Shown: piece after piece, positions 8,634 through 17,851 of the stretch
How positions within the stretch are numbered: position 1 is the first letter of the stretch
Layout: every line of letters starts with the position of its first letter
Assembly (NCBI GenBank): GCA_016713665.1
Contig: JADJOR010000011.1
Span: 516,807-580,806 of the forward strand
Source: Deltaproteobacteria bacterium
GTDB lineage: Bacteria; Myxococcota_A; UBA9160; UBA4427
Reading direction: 5' to 3'
Length of the DNA: 64,000 nt
Position numbers and translations under genes: made by a program
The notes under the pieces: model-generated
What the model saw: only the letters and a program-made list of their open reading frames with translations
Database searches by the model: none
What the model was told of the DNA's origin: nothing

Positions 8634-10112
8634 TCAGCCCCGCCCCGCGAAAGACTGCCGCCTGCGGGCCAGCGCGCCCAGCACGCCGATGCTGCTCGCC
8701 AGCGCGGCAGCCATACCGGGCTCCGGCGTGAACTTGAGATTCAGTCCGAGCATCTGCGCGTTGATCTGGGTGTCCAGCGAAGAACGAATCGTGTAGCCCC
8801 CGGCCACGAGACCGACGTTGCGCTGGACGCCGCCCATCGCCGAGACACCGACCGTGTCGTAGCCCATGCCGGTGATCGTATCGCTGAAGTGGATGTTCCC
8901 CGGTTGGCGCAGGGCGACACGAACGATCGAGACCGTACCCGTCGTGAGCGCGAACATGTGTTTCACCGACGTCGCCTTCGGCAGCAGGGCGAACGTGCCG
9001 CCCGGCGGGAGCGGCGCCATGCCGCTCATGTAGGTGTCGAAGCCGTTGATCTCGTTGCAGCCGATCGGGAGCAGGTTCAGCGGATCGGCCGTCTGCGTGC
9101 AGAGCGGGGCGACGCGCGGAGCACCCATCGGCGTGTTGGCGTGGCCCTGGAAACCCTTGAACCGGCCCGCCAGCTGGAATGCCGGCGCGGTCAGATCCCA
9201 ACCGGCCGCATCGCGTCGGCGATAGCCGGGGTCGTTGTCGCCGATCGGCTGCGTCGCCGCCGCCGGCTTGAACGAGGCCGGCACCATGCCCGTCAACTGC
9301 GGTCCCGCCAGATTGACGCGACCCGTGCCATCGAGGAGCAGGGCCATCGTACCGCCGAACTGGCGCGGACCCGCGATGTAGCGGACGCGCACCTTCTCGT
9401 TGCCACCCGCCTGGGTATTGATGTGTGTCGTGTTGGCGTTGGCGCGGGCCGCGAAGCCGACGGCCAGGCCGTTGTTCTGGCCGTTGCCCGGGTTCTGCCA
9501 GTTCATCTGGGAGAACATGCGGGTCAGTGCAGGGACCGGTGCGAGCTGCATCGCCGTCTTGATCGTGTACGAGCCGGCCGGCAGCGGACCCGGGTTCGGG
9601 CCGTTGCGGTCGATGCCCGGCATCGCCGCGATGAAGGTCGTATCGAGCTGGCGGGTCACGTTGTTCAGCACGATGCCGATCTGCGGACCGAGCTGCTGCT
9701 GGAACGCGAATGCGGGAATCGTGAAGGGATCGCCGACGGCGAGGCCGCCAGCCGGATTCACGACGTTGCGTGCGCCCTTGCTGCCGACGCGGGGCTTGTT
9801 GAATACGCCCATCGCGCTGGTGTTGAAGTTGATGTGCTGCTCGCGATCGTGGCAGCGCGCATCGTTCACGCCCGTCGGGCGCAGATCGAGATGCTGGAAG
9901 GTCTGTCCACCACCCGCCGTCAGATGCGACGGCGGGAGGACCGTCAGCTTCGGCGGTACGCAGCCGACGGTCGGTGGATTCTGGGGAATGTTCACGATGA
10001 TGCCGCTGCTTCCGTGGTACTCGCCGTACATCGCCACGGTCTGCGCGTCGCTCGTTGTCGCCCACAAGGTGCTGGCCAGGAATACGATCGAGACTCGAAT
10101 CCAACCGGACAT
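8634..10112 (-). CDS. Secreted PEP-CTERM sorting-domain protein
   Basis: The 492-residue protein begins with a signal peptide (VSIVFLASTLWATTSDAQ). It ends in a PEP-CTERM tail: TPEPGMAAAL, a hydrophobic helix, then ARRRQ. This tail is recognised by exosortase (EpsH-type) systems of Gram-negative bacteria that make exopolysaccharide; no exosortase is in the window. The body is rich in Gly, Asn, Pro and Thr with no enzyme motif I recognise, consistent with a beta-rich surface or matrix protein. Its promoter/operator at 10289-10337 copies that of the DUF3604 gene, with almost the same distance to the start codon. Confidence 0.85.
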   Translation of the reverse strand: MSGWIRVSIVFLASTLWATTSDAQTVAMYGEYHGSSGIIVNIPQNPPTVGCVPPKLTVLPPSHLTAGGGQTFQHLDLRPTGVNDARCHDREQHINFNTSAMGVFNKPRVGSKGARNVVNPAGGLAVGDPFTIPAFAFQQQLGPQIGIVLNNVTRQLDTTFIAAMPGIDRNGPNPGPLPAGSYTIKTAMQLAPVPALTRMFSQMNWQNPGNGQNNGLAVGFAARANANTTHINTQAGGNEKVRVRYIAGPRQFGGTMALLLDGTGRVNLAGPQLTGMVPASFKPAAATQPIGDNDPGYRRRDAAGWDLTAPAFQLAGRFKGFQGHANTPMGAPRVAPLCTQTADPLNLLPIGCNEINGFDTYMSGMAPLPPGGTFALLPKATSVKHMFALTTGTVSIVRVALRQPGNIHFSDTITGMGYDTVGVSAMGGVQRNVGLVAGGYTIRSSLDTQINAQMLGLNLKFTPEPGMAAALASSIGVLGALARRRQSFAGRG

Positions 10113-10288
10113 CGACGGCTCCCTTTACACCGGACCGCGCAATTCGATCCCGACTACGCAGACCGGCATGGAATCCGCCCCCGGTCGACCGGCCCGGTCC
10201 TCTCCCCTTCGCCGGGCGCATGGGGGCGGACGGTGGCGTCGATCGTGTTCTGCCCGTCCTCCGATTTGGAGGATTGGAGGGAGGATTC

Positions 10289-10337
10289 TCACTGAATATC
10301 TTCAGTGAGATATCTCATCAAAAATTCCCCCTGTCAA
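10289..10337 (-). promoter_or_regulatory. Promoter with overlapping two-part palindromic operator (copy B)
   Basis: On the minus strand TTGACA (10337-10332), a 17-base spacer and GATATC (10314-10309) form a promoter for the PEP-CTERM gene. TGAGATATCTCA (10306-10317) is a perfect 12-bp palindrome over the -10. Next to it TCACTGAA and TTCAGTGA form perfect 8-base arms (10289-10308). Order, spacing and the flanking CATCAAAA match copy A at 7816-7864. The rest of the 10113-10582 gap shows no gene I can support. Confidence 0.62.
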
Positions 10338-10582
10338 TCGAAATTGTGGGGGGCGCCCAGATTCGGGCGAACGCCTCGAAGGCATCGCCGTGGGACCAGA
10401 CGCGGGGCGTCGACTCGCGGGCCCGGTCGCTGGGTCCCGAGGGGAGAACGTGGGCGCGTTGGGCATGAGACGAGATCGGTCCGCCCGGCCTTCGCGCAGG
10501 ACGCTCGAACCGGACCGGCCTCCGATCCGCGTCGGCAGCATGCGACGGCCGCCCCGTCGTGCGCAGGGAACGAACGGATTCT

Positions 10583-12460
10583 CTAGGAGAGCACGAAGTC
10601 CCCGAAATCCGGCGCCTTCTGCATCGCGTACAGGTCCGCCGTCTCGAAGGGCGTGTTGACCTGCAGGCGGCCGGACGAGTTCAGGTAGTAGTTGCGCGCC
10701 GCGGAGCCCGTGTCCTTCCCGAAGGCCATGGCCGCGGCCTCGGCGTCGAGCCGCTCGTTGTAGGTCCGGAAGGCCGACTCGCGGACCGCCATCGAGACGT
10801 GGCCGCCCTCGAACATCCGGACCAGGCATTGCGCGACGTAGGCGGCCCAGATCTGGTACCAGGACGGCAGCGAGATGCCGCCGGAGACCGGCTGCGAGTT
10901 CGGTCCGTAGAGCATGAACAGGTTCGGAAAGTGGGGCACCAGCATGCCCAGGTAGGCCCGCGCGTCGTCGCCCCAGAACGCGCGCAGGCTCCGCCCGCCC
11001 TGCCCCTGGTAGTCGGCGGGCCAGAGGTACTTGATGACGTCGAAGCCCGTCGCGAAGACGACGAAGTCGAGCTCACGATGCTTGCCGTCGACGGTCTCGA
11101 TGCCCGTCGGCGTGAGCCGCGCGATGGGGTCGGTGACCAGCTCCACGTCGTCGCGCGTCAGCGCCGCATACCAGCCATTGTCGACGACCGGCCGTCGCAG
11201 CATCGGCGCGTAGTCGGGCACGAGCTTCGCGATCAGATCGGGTCGATCGCCGACCTGCTGCCGGATGTAGCCGATCAGGATCTCGCGCAGATCGTCGCTC
11301 TTCTTCGTGATGTGGCCCCCCTGCCGCTCCCATTCGGGATCCGGGACCAGGAAGTCCTCGTGCCAGGTGAAGAGCCCGATCGCCGACGTGTAGCGGGCCC
11401 AGTTCCAGTAGCCGGGCACGTTCTCGAGCAGCCAGCGGACCTCCGGCTCGACTACCCGGCCATAGTTGGCGCGCGGGCTGATCCACTGCGGCGTGCGCTG
11501 GAAGACCGTCACGTGCTCCGCCTGCTCGGCGACCGGCCCGAGCAGCTGCACCCCCGTCGACCCGTTGCCGACGACCGCGACGCGCTTGCCCCGGACGTCG
11601 TGCTCGCTCGTCCACTGGGTCGGGTGGACGATCGTCCCGCGGAACGACTCGACGCCCGGGATGTCGGGGAGTTTCGGCGTCGAGAAGAGCCCGGCCGCGC
11701 TGATGACGACCGGTACCGTCCGCTCGAGCCGCGAGCCGTCCCCGCGCCGGAGCGTCAGGTTCCAGACCGAGCGCTCCTCGTCGAAGCGCGCGTGCTCGAG
11801 GTCGTGCTCGTAGCGGATGTGCGGGGCGACGCCGTACTTGCGCGCCACGAACTCGAGATAGCCCCGGACGTCCTCCCCCCGCGCGAAGTACTCGCGCCAG
11901 GGGTACTGGTCTTCGAAGGTGTACTCGTAGGTGATGCTCAGCGTGTCGACGCGGATGTCGGGATATTTGTGGACGCTCCAGACCCCGCCGAGCTCGCTTC
12001 GGCGCTCGTAGACGACGTAGGGAATGCCGAGCTTCTCGAGCTGGACGGCCATCGCGATGCCGGCGAGGCCCGCGCCGATGATCGCGACCTCGAAGCCCTC
12101 CGGAACCTTCGGCCGTGCGCCACCCGGCCGGAAGGAGAACGGGAACTTCTCGAAGCCGAGCATCCCCTTGCGGACCTCGAAGTGCTCGTCGCGGGTGGGG
12201 ACGCCGAGGACGAGGTCCATCAGCTTGCGCAGCTCCACGTCGGAGGGCACGCGCATTGCGTAGCCGGGGAGCTCCGTCTCGAGCAGATGGGCCGCCCGCG
12301 CGATCAGGCGCGCCCGCTCCTCCGGCCCGAGCTTCGCCACCGGTCCGAGCGCTTCGAGCTCCGAGTCGCCGGACGCCTGGTAGAGCGCGGCGCGCAGCGC
12401 GGCGAGATCGGACGCTTCGACTGCACGGCGGATGAAGGCAGAGTCGACTTTCGGAGTCAT
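10583..12460 (-). CDS. Flavin-containing monooxygenase, Baeyer-Villiger type
   Basis: The 625-residue protein has two Rossmann folds, GAGLAG at about residues 129-134 for FAD and GNGSTG in the middle for NADPH. Between them lies FRGTIVHPTQW, matching the Baeyer-Villiger fingerprint FxGxxxHxxxW, and a late FATGFD motif. An additional N-terminal helical extension of about 120 residues precedes the FAD fold, as in a subgroup of long BVMOs. It would insert oxygen next to a ketone in a cytoplasmic lipid or cyclic-ketone pathway. The start at 12460 lies about 100 bases from the divergent SDR at 12562, so the two may share a control region. Confidence 0.9.
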   Translation of the reverse strand: MTPKVDSAFIRRAVEASDLAALRAALYQASGDSELEALGPVAKLGPEERARLIARAAHLLETELPGYAMRVPSDVELRKLMDLVLGVPTRDEHFEVRKGMLGFEKFPFSFRPGGARPKVPEGFEVAIIGAGLAGIAMAVQLEKLGIPYVVYERRSELGGVWSVHKYPDIRVDTLSITYEYTFEDQYPWREYFARGEDVRGYLEFVARKYGVAPHIRYEHDLEHARFDEERSVWNLTLRRGDGSRLERTVPVVISAAGLFSTPKLPDIPGVESFRGTIVHPTQWTSEHDVRGKRVAVVGNGSTGVQLLGPVAEQAEHVTVFQRTPQWISPRANYGRVVEPEVRWLLENVPGYWNWARYTSAIGLFTWHEDFLVPDPEWERQGGHITKKSDDLREILIGYIRQQVGDRPDLIAKLVPDYAPMLRRPVVDNGWYAALTRDDVELVTDPIARLTPTGIETVDGKHRELDFVVFATGFDVIKYLWPADYQGQGGRSLRAFWGDDARAYLGMLVPHFPNLFMLYGPNSQPVSGGISLPSWYQIWAAYVAQCLVRMFEGGHVSMAVRESAFRTYNERLDAEAAAMAFGKDTGSAARNYYLNSSGRLQVNTPFETADLYAMQKAPDFGDFVLS

Positions 12461-12561
12461 CGATGAGTTCCTCGGTTGCGTTCGGCCGCATGCTAATTCA
12501 GTCGACCCGTTGCGCTAGAGTCGCCGCCCGAGCGTCCCCACGACGCGAGGGAGACGTCTTC

Positions 12562-13281
12562 ATGGGCACCGCCGTGATCACGGGCGCCGGGCGCGGGCTC
12601 GGCAGGGCGACGGCCATCCGGCTCGCCGCCGACGGCCACCGGATCGTGGCCGTCGACCTCGATGGCGAGGCCGCCGAGCGCACCGCCGCCGCCGTCGGCG
12701 GCGAGGCCCGGCGCTGCGACGTCGCCGACTGGGCCTCGGTCGACGCCCTGGCCGCGAGCCTCGAGTCCTGCGACGTCCTCGTCAACAACGCCGGGATCTG
12801 GCATTTCCATTCTTTGCTCGAGACGACTCCCGAGAGCGTTGCCGCCGTGCTCGGTGTCAACGTCGTCGGCGTCCTGCTCTGCAGCCGTGCGCTCGCGCCG
12901 AAGATGATCGCCGCCGGAGGCGGATCGATCGTGAACCTCGCCTCGGCGGCCGCCTGGACCAACTCGCCCGGGACCGGCATCTACCCGGCGACGAAGGCCG
13001 CCGTGATCTCCCTGACCAAACAGATGGCCATCGAGTGGGGCGAGCACGGCATCCGCGCCAACGCCGTCGGCCCGGGCCTCATCGTCACCGAAGGCACCGC
13101 CGACCGGCACAGCGGCGACCGCAGCCGCGAGCGCAGCAGGAACATCCCGCTCCGACGCGTCGGCGAGCCCCGCGACATCGCGGACGTCGTCTCGTTCCTC
13201 GCGAGCGATGCCGCCCGCTACGTGACGGGCCAGACGATCTTCGTCGATGGCGGGATCACCGCCGGCCGCGCCGCGCTCTGA
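12562..13281 (+). CDS. SDR-family oxidoreductase
   Basis: This is a classical SDR of 239 residues: TGAGRGLG cofactor loop at residues 7-14, NNAG in the middle, YPATK for the catalytic Tyr/Lys pair, and PGLIVTEG after the active site. It ends in the usual VTGQTIFVDGG. An Asp after the second strand (VAVDLDGE) suggests NAD preference. GAGGGAGA lies before the ATG at 12562. Divergence from the Baeyer-Villiger-type gene suggests a linked pathway in which this enzyme forms or removes a ketone (inference). Confidence 0.92.
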   Translation: MGTAVITGAGRGLGRATAIRLAADGHRIVAVDLDGEAAERTAAAVGGEARRCDVADWASVDALAASLESCDVLVNNAGIWHFHSLLETTPESVAAVLGVNVVGVLLCSRALAPKMIAAGGGSIVNLASAAAWTNSPGTGIYPATKAAVISLTKQMAIEWGEHGIRANAVGPGLIVTEGTADRHSGDRSRERSRNIPLRRVGEPRDIADVVSFLASDAARYVTGQTIFVDGGITAGRAAL

Positions 13282-13374
13282 GCGACACCATCATGCGGGC
13301 GACGTCGCCCGCCGAGCGGCCTCCCCTGAAGGCGCCCCGTGCTCGGCGTGCGCCGCCCGCACGCCCCGAAGACA

Positions 13375-14208
13375 TCAGTCGCGCGGAGGATGGACCGCCG
13401 CCGCCCGCGCGAGCACGTCGCGGGTCGTCGTCGCGACCTGCTGGACGTAGTCCTCGAGCTCGAGCTTGCGCAGGTCCTCGTTCATGACCTCGGGCGACAC
13501 GACGCCCCCGAAGCCGAGCGCGTTCCAGGCCGCCATGAACCCGACGAGGTCGAGCTTCCCCTTCCCGGGGAGCGTCCGCCGATTGAGCGTGTCGAAGCGA
13601 CTGTCGGGCCCCGGCTCGAGCGCGTCGTCGAGCTGGAGGTAGCCGAAGAGCGCCGGGTCGAAGTCGCGCAGGCGATCGAGCGTGTCGCCGCACTGAAAGA
13701 AGTGCCACGAGTCGATCATCATCGCCTGACGGGGGAAGCGCTGTGCCAGCCCGGAGACGAAGTCGCTCGCCTGGCGCAGCGACCGGATCGGCACGAAGGA
13801 GCTGTACTCGAAGGCGAGGCCGTAGCCCGCCGACGTGACGCGGTCGGCGACCTCGGCGTAGATCGCGCGCGAGGTCGCGTTGTCGACCGGCATGCGCGAC
13901 TGGATCCAGGTGGCGCCGAGCGCGTCGGCGAAGGCGAGGAACTCGTCGAGCTCGGCCAGGGTCTTCGCGCGGTCGTCGGTGACCGTGATGCCGGTCAGGT
14001 CGTAGACGGCGAGCCCCGTCGCGTCGAGGGCCTCGCGGACGCGGTGGACGCCGCCGTGGGCATCGCGATGGACGCGCAGGCTGAAGAGATCGAGGCTCAT
14101 CCGCTCGAAGCCGGCGGCGGCCGCGGCGCGGGTCTGGCGTTCGAGGGTCTCGGGCATCCCGAACATCGTCGAGCGATCGAGGGTGCAGTAGCTGAGCGTC
14201 CAGGTCAC
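13375..14208 (-). CDS. Sugar-phosphate isomerase/epimerase-type TIM-barrel protein
   Basis: The 277-residue protein resembles the AP-endonuclease-2/xylose-isomerase-like TIM-barrel family. Barrel strands are visible as LSLDLF, LAVYDLTGI, AFEYSSF, MMIDSWHFF and YLQLDDA, with carboxylates and histidines placed as metal ligands. The GTG start (14208-14206) immediately follows the TAG of the enoyl-CoA hydratase gene, so it is the last gene of a four-gene operon. Its role beside CoA-ester enzymes is unknown; an isomerase or lyase step is possible. Confidence 0.78.
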   Translation of the reverse strand: MTWTLSYCTLDRSTMFGMPETLERQTRAAAAAGFERMSLDLFSLRVHRDAHGGVHRVREALDATGLAVYDLTGITVTDDRAKTLAELDEFLAFADALGATWIQSRMPVDNATSRAIYAEVADRVTSAGYGLAFEYSSFVPIRSLRQASDFVSGLAQRFPRQAMMIDSWHFFQCGDTLDRLRDFDPALFGYLQLDDALEPGPDSRFDTLNRRTLPGKGKLDLVGFMAAWNALGFGGVVSPEVMNEDLRKLELEDYVQQVATTTRDVLARAAAVHPPRD

Positions 14209-14988
14209 CTAACGGCCCGTGAACCGCGGCGCGCGCTTCTCGGCGAACGCCTTCGGTCCCTCCTTCGCGTCCTCCGACGCGAAGACCTTCGCGCCGATCG
14301 ACTTCTCGAGGATGAAGGGCGTCGCCTGCTGGAGCGCCTTCACGGCGATCTCCTTGGCGGTGCGCACCGCGAGCGGCCCGTTCTTGCAGATCTTCTCGGC
14401 CCACTCGATCGCCGCCGGCATCAGCGCGCCGGGCTCGACGATGCGGTTCACGAGGCCGACCTCGTAGGCGCGCTGCGCCGTGATGGTCTGGGCCGTGAGC
14501 AGGAGCTCCATCGCGACGGCCCACGGGATCTGCTGCGGGAGACGCACGTGGGAGCCGCCGGTCGGAATGACGCCCCAGCGCGTCTCGGCCAGCGCGAAGG
14601 TCGCGTGGGGGACGGCGAGGCGCAGATCGGTGCCCAGCATGAACTCGACGCCGCCGGCGATGCAGGCGCCGTTGACCGCGGCGATGATCGGCTTGTAGAC
14701 GTCGGAGAAGGGGCGCTTCGTATGGTCCTCGTAGCCCATCTCGTCGCCGCCCGTGATCTGGGGCAGCGCGTCCTTGAGATCCATCCCGGCGCAGAAGGCG
14801 CGCTCGCCGCGGCCCGTCAGGATCGCGACCCAGAGATCGGAGTCGGCCTGGAACTCGGCGAAGCCCGCGTCCATGCCGACCAGCATCTCGCGGGTGAAGG
14901 CGTTCAGCGCCTCGGGGCGGTCGATCGTGAAGATCGCGACGTGGCCCCGCTTCTCGAAGGCGATCGTCTTCGGCAGACACTCCATCAT
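14209..14988 (-). CDS. Enoyl-CoA hydratase/isomerase family protein
   Basis: The 259-residue crotonase-fold protein has the oxyanion-hole segments AFCAGMDLKD and IAAVNGACIAGGVEFML, and the catalytic-region AETRWGVIPTGG with a Glu. Expected activity is hydration or isomerisation of an acyl-CoA in the cytoplasm. Its ATG overlaps the TGA of the DUF35 gene by one base (TGATG), indicating translational coupling, and the TIM-barrel gene begins directly after its stop. Together with the thiolase-fold and DUF35 genes it forms a beta-oxidation-like set. Confidence 0.92.
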   Translation of the reverse strand: MMECLPKTIAFEKRGHVAIFTIDRPEALNAFTREMLVGMDAGFAEFQADSDLWVAILTGRGERAFCAGMDLKDALPQITGGDEMGYEDHTKRPFSDVYKPIIAAVNGACIAGGVEFMLGTDLRLAVPHATFALAETRWGVIPTGGSHVRLPQQIPWAVAMELLLTAQTITAQRAYEVGLVNRIVEPGALMPAAIEWAEKICKNGPLAVRTAKEIAVKALQQATPFILEKSIGAKVFASEDAKEGPKAFAEKRAPRFTGR

Positions 14989-15446
14989 CACCGGGCTCCC
15001 TTCGCCTTGCCCGAAGGACCGCCCGCGGTCCGTCGGAAGCGGGGCAGCACGCGGTCGCCCCATCGATCGCTCCGTTCGAAGACCACCTCGACCGGCATCT
15101 CCATCTCGAGCGCCTCGATCGGGCAGTCGACCATGCCCGACACGATGCGCGGCCCCTCGTCGAGCTCGACGACGACGACGGCATAGGGCACGTCGCCCAT
15201 GAAGGCCGGATGCATGGCGCGGTGGACCACCGTCCAGGTGTAGAGCCGGCCCGTCCCCTTCACGGGCTCCCAGGTCCAGTCGGTCGACGCGCAGTCCGGA
15301 CACGTCACCCGCGGCACGTGACACCACTCGCGGCACGCGTTGCAGCGCCGCAGCCGCAGCTCCCCGCGCGCACACCAGGCGTAGAACTCGTCGCCCGTCC
15401 CCTTCGATCCGATCTCGTCGGCGCCGACCGCCGTGAGCGATGCCAT
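14988..15446 (-). CDS. Zn-ribbon/OB-fold DUF35 protein (ChsH2-like)
   Basis: This 152-residue protein has a four-cysteine zinc ribbon (C35, C38, C49, C52: CNAC and CPDC) followed by an OB-fold (LYTWTVVHRAMHPAF, YAVVVVEL, IVSGMVDCP). This is the two-part DUF35 layout. DUF35 proteins bind acyl-CoA and pair with thiolase-fold partners. In steroid side-chain degradation the DUF35 part of ChsH2 activates the Ltp2 aldolase. The adjacent upstream gene encodes an Ltp2-like thiolase-fold protein, so the two probably form a complex. Confidence 0.9.
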   Translation of the reverse strand: MASLTAVGADEIGSKGTGDEFYAWCARGELRLRRCNACREWCHVPRVTCPDCASTDWTWEPVKGTGRLYTWTVVHRAMHPAFMGDVPYAVVVVELDEGPRIVSGMVDCPIEALEMEMPVEVVFERSDRWGDRVLPRFRRTAGGPSGKAKGAR

Positions 15447-15467
15447 CTCGACCTGCTCCTTCGTGCT

Positions 15468-16640
15468 TCAGCCGCGCGCGAGGATCGCGACGCTGCCGTC
15501 TCCGAAATCGCCCCAGCCCGTCACGACGCCGAGCTCGGCATTCGCGACCTGCCTCGCGCCGCAATCCCCGCGCAGCTGGCGAACGGCTTCGACGACGTGG
15601 TTCATGCCGACGACGTGGGCCTCGGACAGGAGGCCGCCGTGGGTGTTGATGGGCAGCTCGCCGCCGAGCTCGATGCGCCCGCCCTCGACGAAGGGGCCGC
15701 CCTCGCCTCGCTTGCAGAGGCCGAGCTCCTCGATCTGATGGATCAGCTCGAAGGTGAAGCAGTCGTAGATCATCGCGAAGTCGAGATCGGCGTGGCGCAC
15801 ACCGGCACGGCCGAAGGCCTCGGGCGCCGCGCGGCCGAGGCCGGTCTCGAAGATGTTCTTGCGGTTCGTGATCTCGTCGGCGGGATGGGGCTGGGCCGCC
15901 GCCGCCGCCTCGACCCGCACGATCGGCTTGCCGAGATCGCGCGCCCGCTCCTCGGTCGTCACGACGAAGGCCGCGGCGCCGTCGGTCTCGATGCAGCAGT
16001 CGAGCATCTTGTACGGGTCGGCGAGCATCGGCGAGGCGAGGTAGTCGGCCATCGTCATCGGGCGCCCGCGCATGACGGCGTTCGGGTTCAGCTGCGCGTG
16101 CTTGCGCATCGCGACGGCGACCGCGCCGAGGTGCTCGCGCTTCGTCCCGAACTCGTACATGTGGCGCTGGGCCATGACCGCGTACCACTGCATCGGCGCG
16201 GTGTAGCCATGGGGGAAGTAGTAGTCGTTGGCGATCACGCCTCCGGGCAGCCGGGCGGGGTCGAGCACGAGCTCTCTCGTCCGGGGGCCGGAGAAGGCGG
16301 CCCAGCCCGCCGGGATGAGGATCGCGTTCGCGCGCCCCGCTGCGAGCACGTCGGCCGCGAGCGCGAGCGAGCCGACCGGCGAGGCGCCGCCCATCGCGAC
16401 GGTCGCCGCGAAGCGGACCTTGTCGCAGCCGAGATTCGCGACGATCTCCTCGGCGTTCGCGAGCCCCTGGAACGGCATGACGCCATCGATGTCGCGGCGC
16501 GTGAGACCGGCGTCCGAGATGGCCTTGATCGACGCCTCGAGCTGGAGGCCGAGATTGGTATGGGCCGCGCCCTTGTCGCGTCCGTACTTCGTCTCCCCGA
16601 TGCCCACGATGCAGGCGCGCTTGCGCCCCGGATCCGCCAT
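15468..16640 (-). CDS. Thiolase-fold lipid-transfer protein / aldolase-like (Ltp2 type)
   Basis: The 390-residue thiolase-superfamily protein starts RACIVGIGETKYGRD. Where true thiolases have the nucleophilic cysteine it reads VAMGGASPVGS, so no catalytic Cys is present. It keeps YDCFTFELIHQIEELG and the NTHGG/EAHVVGMNHVVEAVRQLRG segments typical of SCP-x/Ltp2 proteins. Loss of the Cys and pairing with DUF35 point to a retro-aldolase acting on acyl-CoA side chains, as for Ltp2-ChsH2, rather than a thiolase. The start at 16640 has GGAG upstream and fits the family. It is the first gene of the operon 16640 to 13375. Confidence 0.88.
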   Translation of the reverse strand: MADPGRKRACIVGIGETKYGRDKGAAHTNLGLQLEASIKAISDAGLTRRDIDGVMPFQGLANAEEIVANLGCDKVRFAATVAMGGASPVGSLALAADVLAAGRANAILIPAGWAAFSGPRTRELVLDPARLPGGVIANDYYFPHGYTAPMQWYAVMAQRHMYEFGTKREHLGAVAVAMRKHAQLNPNAVMRGRPMTMADYLASPMLADPYKMLDCCIETDGAAAFVVTTEERARDLGKPIVRVEAAAAAQPHPADEITNRKNIFETGLGRAAPEAFGRAGVRHADLDFAMIYDCFTFELIHQIEELGLCKRGEGGPFVEGGRIELGGELPINTHGGLLSEAHVVGMNHVVEAVRQLRGDCGARQVANAELGVVTGWGDFGDGSVAILARG

Positions 16641-16741
16641 CTCTTCGACTCCTCTCCGACTCACCGACCTCGCCGGCTGGGTTATCGTAGCCTCGCCGCG
16701 CGGGGCCAACAGGGCGAAGTCCGGCTTTTCGGAGGGACGGC

Positions 16742-17848
16742 ATGGACGAGCGGACTTCGATCGATCGCATCCTCGACGGGCGCGCCTGGGACGATTTCTG
16801 CGAGTCCTTGAAGGACGCACGCGGCGCCCTCTTCCGCGAGACCTCGCCGGCGAATGCCTTCGACCGCGCCGAGGGCTACCGCCATCTCTCGCGCCTGCTG
16901 CGCGTCGCCCTCGAGCGCTTCGTCGAGCACGCCGACCCCGAGCACCCGCGCTTCTACCAGATGGCCCGCGCCGACGCGAAGCTCGGCGCCGACAATCCGG
17001 ATTGCCGCTACCAGAACTGCGCCCTCGACGGCAGCCGCGAGTACCGCATCCGCGGCCGGCGCGGGACCTCGACCTATCTCGGCATCGGGACCTACTACGG
17101 GAGCTACGGCGACGGCCAGCCCTCGGGCTGCAGCGGCTACATGGACTCGGCGGATCTCGTCTGCGACGCCGAGGGCCGCTTCGAGATCCTGCTCTCGCAG
17201 AAGCCGCAGCCCGGCAACTGGATCCCGATGGAGCCGCGGACCGGGAGCCTGATCGTGCGCGAGTTCTTCCTCGATCGCGCGACGGAGATCCCGGTCGAGC
17301 TCGAGATCGACTGCCTCGGCGTCGAAGGACCGCCGGCGCCCCTCGATCCCGCCGCCCTCGACCGCGCCTTCCAGGCCGCCTCGGTCTTCGTGAAGGGCTC
17401 GGTCGACCTCTTCACGGGCTGGTCCGCGGGATTCGCGAAGCGCCCCAACGAGCTCCACGCGCCGCCCGACGCCCTGCGCGGCCCGGCCCACAAGGCCGAG
17501 AACCAGGTCTTCTACCACGGCTACTGGAAGCTCGACCCCGACGAGGCGCTCCTGATCACGGCGAAGCCGCCCGTCTGCCGCTACTGGAACTTCCAGCTCA
17601 ACAACTACTGGCTCGAATCCCTCGACTACCGCTACCACCCGATCACCGTCAACAAACACAGCGTGAAGCTCGAGCCCGACGGCTCGTTCCGGATCGTCGT
17701 CTCGGCCCGGGATCCCGGCTTCGGCAACTGGATGGACAGCGCCGGCCATGCCCACGGCACGATGGGCCTGCGCTGGAACATGGCCGTCGATCCGCCGCAG
17801 CCCGTCTGCCGGGTCGTGCGCTTCGACGATCTCGTGGCGGGACGTTAG
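16742..17848 (+). CDS. DUF1214 domain-containing protein
   Basis: The 368-residue protein ends in a DUF1214-type region: FYHGYWKLDPDEALLIT, YWNFQLNNYWLES, VSARDPGFGNWMDSAGH and GLRWNM. The N-terminal half is less conserved (GTYYGSYGDGQPSG). There is no signal peptide. DUF1214 has no established biochemical role; such genes often accompany lipid or aromatic catabolism genes. GGAGGGA precedes the ATG, and the sulfotransferase gene begins three bases after its stop, so they form an operon. Confidence 0.82.
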   Translation: MDERTSIDRILDGRAWDDFCESLKDARGALFRETSPANAFDRAEGYRHLSRLLRVALERFVEHADPEHPRFYQMARADAKLGADNPDCRYQNCALDGSREYRIRGRRGTSTYLGIGTYYGSYGDGQPSGCSGYMDSADLVCDAEGRFEILLSQKPQPGNWIPMEPRTGSLIVREFFLDRATEIPVELEIDCLGVEGPPAPLDPAALDRAFQAASVFVKGSVDLFTGWSAGFAKRPNELHAPPDALRGPAHKAENQVFYHGYWKLDPDEALLITAKPPVCRYWNFQLNNYWLESLDYRYHPITVNKHSVKLEPDGSFRIVVSARDPGFGNWMDSAGHAHGTMGLRWNMAVDPPQPVCRVVRFDDLVAGR

Positions 17849-17851
17849 GCG

